Shown here piece by piece: positions 60,505-64,000 of a stretch of DNA of 64,000 nt. How positions within the stretch are numbered: the first letter of the stretch is position 1; every line of letters starts with the position of its first letter. The notes under the pieces were generated by a model that worked only from the letters and a program-made list of their open reading frames with translations, was not told the DNA's origin and ran no database searches. Source of the stretch: Neorhizobium populisoli (GTDB lineage: Bacteria > Pseudomonadota > Alphaproteobacteria > Rhizobiales > Rhizobiaceae); contig NZ_JAHYCB010000003.1 in the NCBI RefSeq assembly GCF_019430945.1, positions 186,001 to 250,000 of the forward strand. Direction: 5' to 3'. Made by a program: the position numbers and the translations under genes.

Positions 60505-61764
60505 ATGGCCGGATTTTCGAAGACCTTGATGGTTTCGACCGACGTGGCGCATATCGTACTTTTCCATCCGGACGATCTGGCCCATGCCCGCGAATGGCCG
60601 ATCGCCTGGTATTCCGAACCCTTCATATTTCCCGCAGAAAGCGCTGCCGGTCGCCTGATCGGATGGTGTACGGGCAGCGATGGCGGCTTTGCCGTCCGCA
60701 TCACCGATGGCCCGTTGACCGAGCGGGAAGAACGCTATTGCGGGCCGCGATGGACCTTTCCCTATCGTGTGCGCCATGGCCGGGTATTCATCGACAATAC
60801 CGATACCTTGCCGGGCGTCGAACAGATGACTCAACCCTCGGAAAACGAGGAATTCTGGATCGATATTCCCGATGGAGATTACGCGGTCACCGTGACGGCC
60901 GTCGAATGGAGCGCCGAACCTGGCGCAAGGGACGATGGTTTTGAACCGCTGCCCAACTATGTCGTACAGTTTCAGCCAGGCGCTCTCCACGAGATCAAGC
61001 CGGCCAAGCGTCCGCCCGATCTCGACTGCCTCATGGAGGCGACCGCGACGGACGAAATTTACCGCCACACTCCGAAACCGCCCAAACCGATCGATTTCGA
61101 CCGCCATTACCCGGCCTTTGCCTCTCTCCATGTTGCCAGGGCCGGCCAGGAATTTTCGACCCAGGGCGAGGCACTGGTGGAAGCCGCCGTGCCCGCCGAT
61201 GCCGATACATTTGCGCTTTTCGACATCCCCTTCGTCGTTGCTGCCGATCTCGCACCCGGCGCGCCGGCAGTCATCGCCATCTGCCATGGAAGCGGAGGCG
61301 TGCCGGACCAGGCAGTACGCTATTCGTTCCGCTCCAGGCAGGCGGTGCAAATTGCCGAAATCACCGGGATGTTCGCTGGAGGCAACTATGCCAGGCTCGG
61401 CACAACGGGCCTCTTTCGACGCCGGCCGAAGCCTGTTCCGTCGGATGCACTTGCTGCGGTCCGGATCAGCCCTCTTCCCGCATCGCAGGAGGCTTCGAGT
61501 TTCAAAGAACTCGATACATTGCGAACCAAGGTCCTTGACGATGTGAATGGCGACGGCCCATTCGCAAAACAGCTCGGCGGTCTTGCGGGATACGAAGCCT
61601 TGCGGCTGGCTGCTTCGGAAGATCGCAATGCGGTGCTCGACTGGCTGATCGACAATCTGCCATTGGCGGCCGACGACCGCCTTCGCCTGAGCATTCTGCC
61701 GCCCAGCGCCCGATGTGACGCTTTGAGCAGCGCATATGATGCTCATCGTCTGCATGCTGTTTGA
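60505..61764 (+). CDS. Hypothetical two-part protein
   Basis: 419 residues from ATG, not recognised. Residues about 1-155 form a compact strand-rich part (DVAHIVLFHPDDLAHAREWP, GGFAVRITDGPLTEREERYC, EFWIDIPDGDYAVTVTAVEW). Residues about 195-290 repeat a strand-rich style (YPAFASLHVARAGQEFSTQG). The C-terminal 80 residues are helical with many Leu and Ala. No signal peptide or membrane helix. The next gene starts 10 bases later. Function cannot be stated. Confidence 0.65.
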   Translation: MAGFSKTLMVSTDVAHIVLFHPDDLAHAREWPIAWYSEPFIFPAESAAGRLIGWCTGSDGGFAVRITDGPLTEREERYCGPRWTFPYRVRHGRVFIDNTDTLPGVEQMTQPSENEEFWIDIPDGDYAVTVTAVEWSAEPGARDDGFEPLPNYVVQFQPGALHEIKPAKRPPDLDCLMEATATDEIYRHTPKPPKPIDFDRHYPAFASLHVARAGQEFSTQGEALVEAAVPADADTFALFDIPFVVAADLAPGAPAVIAICHGSGGVPDQAVRYSFRSRQAVQIAEITGMFAGGNYARLGTTGLFRRRPKPVPSDALAAVRISPLPASQEASSFKELDTLRTKVLDDVNGDGPFAKQLGGLAGYEALRLAASEDRNAVLDWLIDNLPLAADDRLRLSILPPSARCDALSSAYDAHRLHAV

Positions 61765-61774
61765 GGAGGTCCGG

Positions 61775-62203
61775 ATGCCCCGCTATCTGAGATCGATGTG
61801 TTTCACGGCGCTTGTCTGCATCTCCTCGGCTGCAGCGGCGCAGGCCGAAACGCTGGAGCAACAGGCCGATATCGTCCTGTCTGCGACCGGCAATGTCACA
61901 CGCTGGGCAGCGATCTATAAAATTCTGCCGGAACGGCCCGATGATCCGTATTTTCATGTCCGTGTTTTCGAGCATCGAAAAGGCTGGCAGCCCTGGAAAT
62001 TCACCGAGCTCGCCTTCCACATGGTAGTGACGCCGGAAGCGCTCGAAGCAAGCCGTATCGCCAAGAAGGCGAAGACTTTCAACTATAAGGATGTCGAGAT
62101 ACGCGCCTCCTATCGGCGCTGGCTTGAGGATCCTTCGGCGCGGGCAGATGTGCCTGTCTGCAGGACGAATATCCTGGACTGCGTAAAGAATTTGCCGAAA
62201 TGA
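61775..62203 (+). CDS. Secreted hypothetical protein (DUF5086-like)
   Basis: 142 residues from an ATG with GAGGAGG 5 bases upstream. Signal peptide SMCFTALVCISSAAAAQAET. The mature part reads WAAIYKILPERPDDPYFHVR, VFEHRKGWQPWKFTELAFHM and YKDVEIRASYRRWLED, with two Cys near the end that could pair. I associate it loosely with DUF5086 proteins of rhizobia. Periplasmic. Coupled to the preceding unknown gene. Confidence 0.65.
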   Translation: MPRYLRSMCFTALVCISSAAAAQAETLEQQADIVLSATGNVTRWAAIYKILPERPDDPYFHVRVFEHRKGWQPWKFTELAFHMVVTPEALEASRIAKKAKTFNYKDVEIRASYRRWLEDPSARADVPVCRTNILDCVKNLPK

Positions 62204-62281
62204 CGGGGCCGGTCATGTCGCAAACATCACCCGCGGCAACCTTTTGACCTGATCGCACGTTGCTATGTCGAAGGAGTCGAC

Positions 62282-62791
62282 ATGGCTACATCCTACGAAT
62301 ATCCGGTCCGCAATGCCGGCCATCTGTCGGACAGCGAAATCCTCGCCGAGGCGCATGAACTCGTCGAGGCGTTTATCGAATTCACCCGTATCGAGCGGAT
62401 CAACAACGATATCCTCGATATCCGTGCTCTTCCTGCCAGCAAGGCCTCGATCGAGAACGCCTTCCGGCTGGTGATTGCGACCGAGCCGAGGCCGCTGGTG
62501 CGTCGGCGCCTCGCGACGGCGGGCCTCAGCCTCGCGCGTTTTCAGTTGAATGTCGGGGTCAGGATGTCGATCACGCCTGCGCCGCAAGCGCCGGCCCCGA
62601 GTTCGGAAAGCGGGGCGAATAGCCTCTTTGAACGGTTCGATGCGGCACTTGCAAATATGGCGCAGGATACGAGGCGTCTCCAGACCATCTTTTCAGACGC
62701 GGAAGCCATTGCAGAGCGGCGCTTCGAACCGCTCAACATGAGGCCGCCCTTTCGTGAGGACGGTACCTATACCTGGTACGGGCATCACTGA
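62282..62791 (+). CDS. Hypothetical helical protein
   Basis: 169 residues: AGHLSDSEILAEAHELVEAF, IEFTRIERINNDILDIRALP, then ASIENAFRLVIATEPRPLVR; a Pro-rich linker; and LFERFDAALANMAQDTRRLQ, TIFSDAEAIAERRFEPLNMR. Two helical parts joined by a flexible linker, cytoplasmic. No family recognised. It lies 78 bases after the secreted gene and converges with the envelope-protein tail. Confidence 0.6.
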   Translation: MATSYEYPVRNAGHLSDSEILAEAHELVEAFIEFTRIERINNDILDIRALPASKASIENAFRLVIATEPRPLVRRRLATAGLSLARFQLNVGVRMSITPAPQAPAPSSESGANSLFERFDAALANMAQDTRRLQTIFSDAEAIAERRFEPLNMRPPFREDGTYTWYGHH

Positions 62792-62821
62792 TGCCTGTAC
62801 CGGTTTTCTAAATCTGGATGA

Positions 62822-64000
62822 TCAGTTGCCGAAACGGCCGGTGTCGATGGCAGCGGCCGCTGCAACCGGTTTGAAGCCGCCACCGGAATAACCTGCCGCA
62901 TATTCGCTATTCAACGTACGGCTGACGACACGCGGCGCCTTGATCGAAGCGGCGGCATCCACACGATTATTGTTCACCGCCCATTTGGCCACCATATCGC
63001 CGGTCAGCTGACCAGTGCCGGAGGCCTGGGCCGGCTGCGAAGCAGGCTGGCCAGACCGGCTACCCTTGCCCGGAACGACCGGCATTGTAGCTGCAGAGGC
63101 TGCAACAGGTGCTCTCGGCGCGTCGAAACCATCACCGAACTGCATGTTCTTGGACGACGGCTGGATGACCTTCGGAGAAATCGCTGCGGTCTGAACCGGC
63201 TTTTGAACCGGCGCCGGCATCGGGGCGGAAGCCTGCATGGCAACGGCCGGAGCCGTCTGAACGGGAGACGGTGTCGGCGCCCGCTGCGGCTCTACGCTCT
63301 GGGCAAGTGCTGCAACCAGTTCCGGCGTCAGCTCCTGCTGTTCCTCAGCCTTCGCCACAGCGACAGGCGCTGCCGCCGGAGCCGGGATGGTTACAGGCGT
63401 CGGACGCTGCGACGGGAGCGGGATCGAAGCCATATTCTCAAGCCCCGGCATCTGGCCGACGGAAGCGGTCATCACACCGCTCTCCGCATCGCCCTTCAGG
63501 CCACGCGGACCAAGCAGGGTCGGAACCGGAATCTTGTAGCCGGAAAGGTCGGCAAACGTCTCGCCCGCCGGCTGTTGGCCTGTCGCAGCCGGAGCGGAGG
63601 CCTGCATGGCAAGCGCTTCCTGGGCAGCATTGCGGCTCGGAGAATAGAGAGCCGTCGCCAGGCTGGCCTGCTGGGCATTGCCCTGCGGCACGTCGGAACG
63701 GAATGCCGGACGCTGCAGCGGAACCGGAGCAGCAATCGTCGGCTGCTGCGCTGCAGCCGGAGCCGAAGCCACCTGAACGGGCGCAGAATCGTCTTCATCA
63801 TCAGCTGCGGGAGCAGGCGCTGCACGGGCGGGACGTTGCGCGACCTGAACCGGCGCAGAGCTTTCTTCGTTATCTTCTTCCTCGTCGGCACCGCCACCGC
63901 CAAACAGGAAGGCAAGCAGGTTAGGCGCTCGGCGCGGCGAAGAATCGCCTCGGATGCTGCCGCCCGCCGTCGCGGCGATCTGGATCGAGTCGGCACCGAC
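62822..64000 (-). CDS. C-terminal tail of a large envelope protein (partial)
   Basis: Open frame entering from the right edge (393 codons visible) with no start in view. It is Pro/Ala/Gln-rich and low in complexity: acidic blocks DEEEDNEESSAPVQVA and DDEDDSAPVQVASAP share SAPVQVA, then long PAPAAAP-type runs. The last 80 residues are more ordered (TGDMVAKWAVNNNRVDAAAS, IKAPRVVSRTLNSEYAAGYS) and may be a conserved end. Such tails occur on rhizobial D,D-carboxypeptidases and other wall enzymes; which one cannot be told from this part. Shadows on the other strand are rejected. Confidence 0.7.
   Translation of the reverse strand, partial: VGADSIQIAATAGGSIRGDSSPRRAPNLLAFLFGGGGADEEEDNEESSAPVQVAQRPARAAPAPAADDEDDSAPVQVASAPAAAQQPTIAAPVPLQRPAFRSDVPQGNAQQASLATALYSPSRNAAQEALAMQASAPAATGQQPAGETFADLSGYKIPVPTLLGPRGLKGDAESGVMTASVGQMPGLENMASIPLPSQRPTPVTIPAPAAAPVAVAKAEEQQELTPELVAALAQSVEPQRAPTPSPVQTAPAVAMQASAPMPAPVQKPVQTAAISPKVIQPSSKNMQFGDGFDAPRAPVAASAATMPVVPGKGSRSGQPASQPAQASGTGQLTGDMVAKWAVNNNRVDAAASIKAPRVVSRTLNSEYAAGYSGGGFKPVAAAAAIDTGRFGN

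Noticed and set aside
60505..61764. Naming the two-part protein as a known enzyme
   Set aside because: No catalytic motif or recognisable family; any function would be invented.

Overview
The window looks like a chromosomal segment of a Rhizobiales alphaproteobacterium in the Rhizobium/Agrobacterium group. The reasons are: high-GC coding sequence; many small alphaproteobacterial families (DUF1192, DUF465, DUF1036, DUF1244, DUF4164, a GapR-type DUF2312 protein, an RcdA-type DUF1465 protein); a rhizobial-type flagellin; a tkt-gap-pgk-fbaB sugar-phosphate cluster; candidate CtrA boxes (TTAA-N7-TTAA); an EcfG-type stress promoter; and two kinds of palindromic intergenic repeat of a style common in rhizobia. 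I saw no rRNA, tRNA, CRISPR array, complete insertion sequence or prophage.

Layout. 1-3447: ruvA (cut by the window edge) and ruvC on the minus strand with an AbrB/PIN toxin-antitoxin pair between them, then a divergent MCP-like protein. 3586-12241: metabolic and transport genes (flavin monooxygenase-like, PiT phosphate transporter, YebC regulator, stress-promoter-driven flavin-fold protein, secreted MBL-fold protein, dienelactone hydrolase, M20 amidohydrolase, HNH protein). 12243-21691 is mostly minus strand: YmdB-type phosphoesterase, 5-FCL, CorC-like protein, then a signalling block (REC-HisKA_2 kinase, receiver, CHASE3 kinase, diguanylate cyclase), a 6S RNA candidate, a small membrane protein, zapA and a DUF4164 coiled-coil protein. 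The 6S RNA, zapA and 5-FCL genes are commonly neighbours; here the signalling block lies between them.

22033-33975: transketolase, GAPDH, PGK and class I aldolase, all on the plus strand. The run is interrupted between gap and pgk by an accessory stretch: a SUKH-like/L7-L12-like fusion, a decayed second gap fragment, an EamA transporter broken by a stop codon, a LysR regulator, a possible group II intron fragment and a K+/H+ antiporter. A RHH/ParE toxin-antitoxin pair sits between pgk and fbaB.

34136-48019: NTF2-like protein, PhzF, MFS transporter, rcdA, a Phd/PemK-like toxin-antitoxin pair, rpmE, an MsbA-like ABC exporter, a glycoamylase-like protein, a non-flagellar MotA/MotB-like pair, an inositol monophosphatase and an orphan flagellin. 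48045-64000: Sel1-repeat protein, ThiE-like protein, TauE exporter, ArsR-type regulator, a DUF465 pair, purEK, rpmJ, TPR protein, alpha/beta hydrolase, pyruvate kinase with a DUF1036 protein, N-formylglutamate amidohydrolase, DUF1244 protein, GapR, three poorly known genes, and the C-terminal tail of an envelope protein running off the right edge.

Points of most interest: three toxin-antitoxin modules of different families inserted among housekeeping genes, two of them sharing a GGTAWTACC element in their promoters; the decayed gap copy; the SUKH/L12 fusion; the MotAB-like pair; paired CtrA sites at rcdA and flagellin; and a perfect hairpin that encloses the start codon of the TPR gene. I found no clear new multi-gene defence system.
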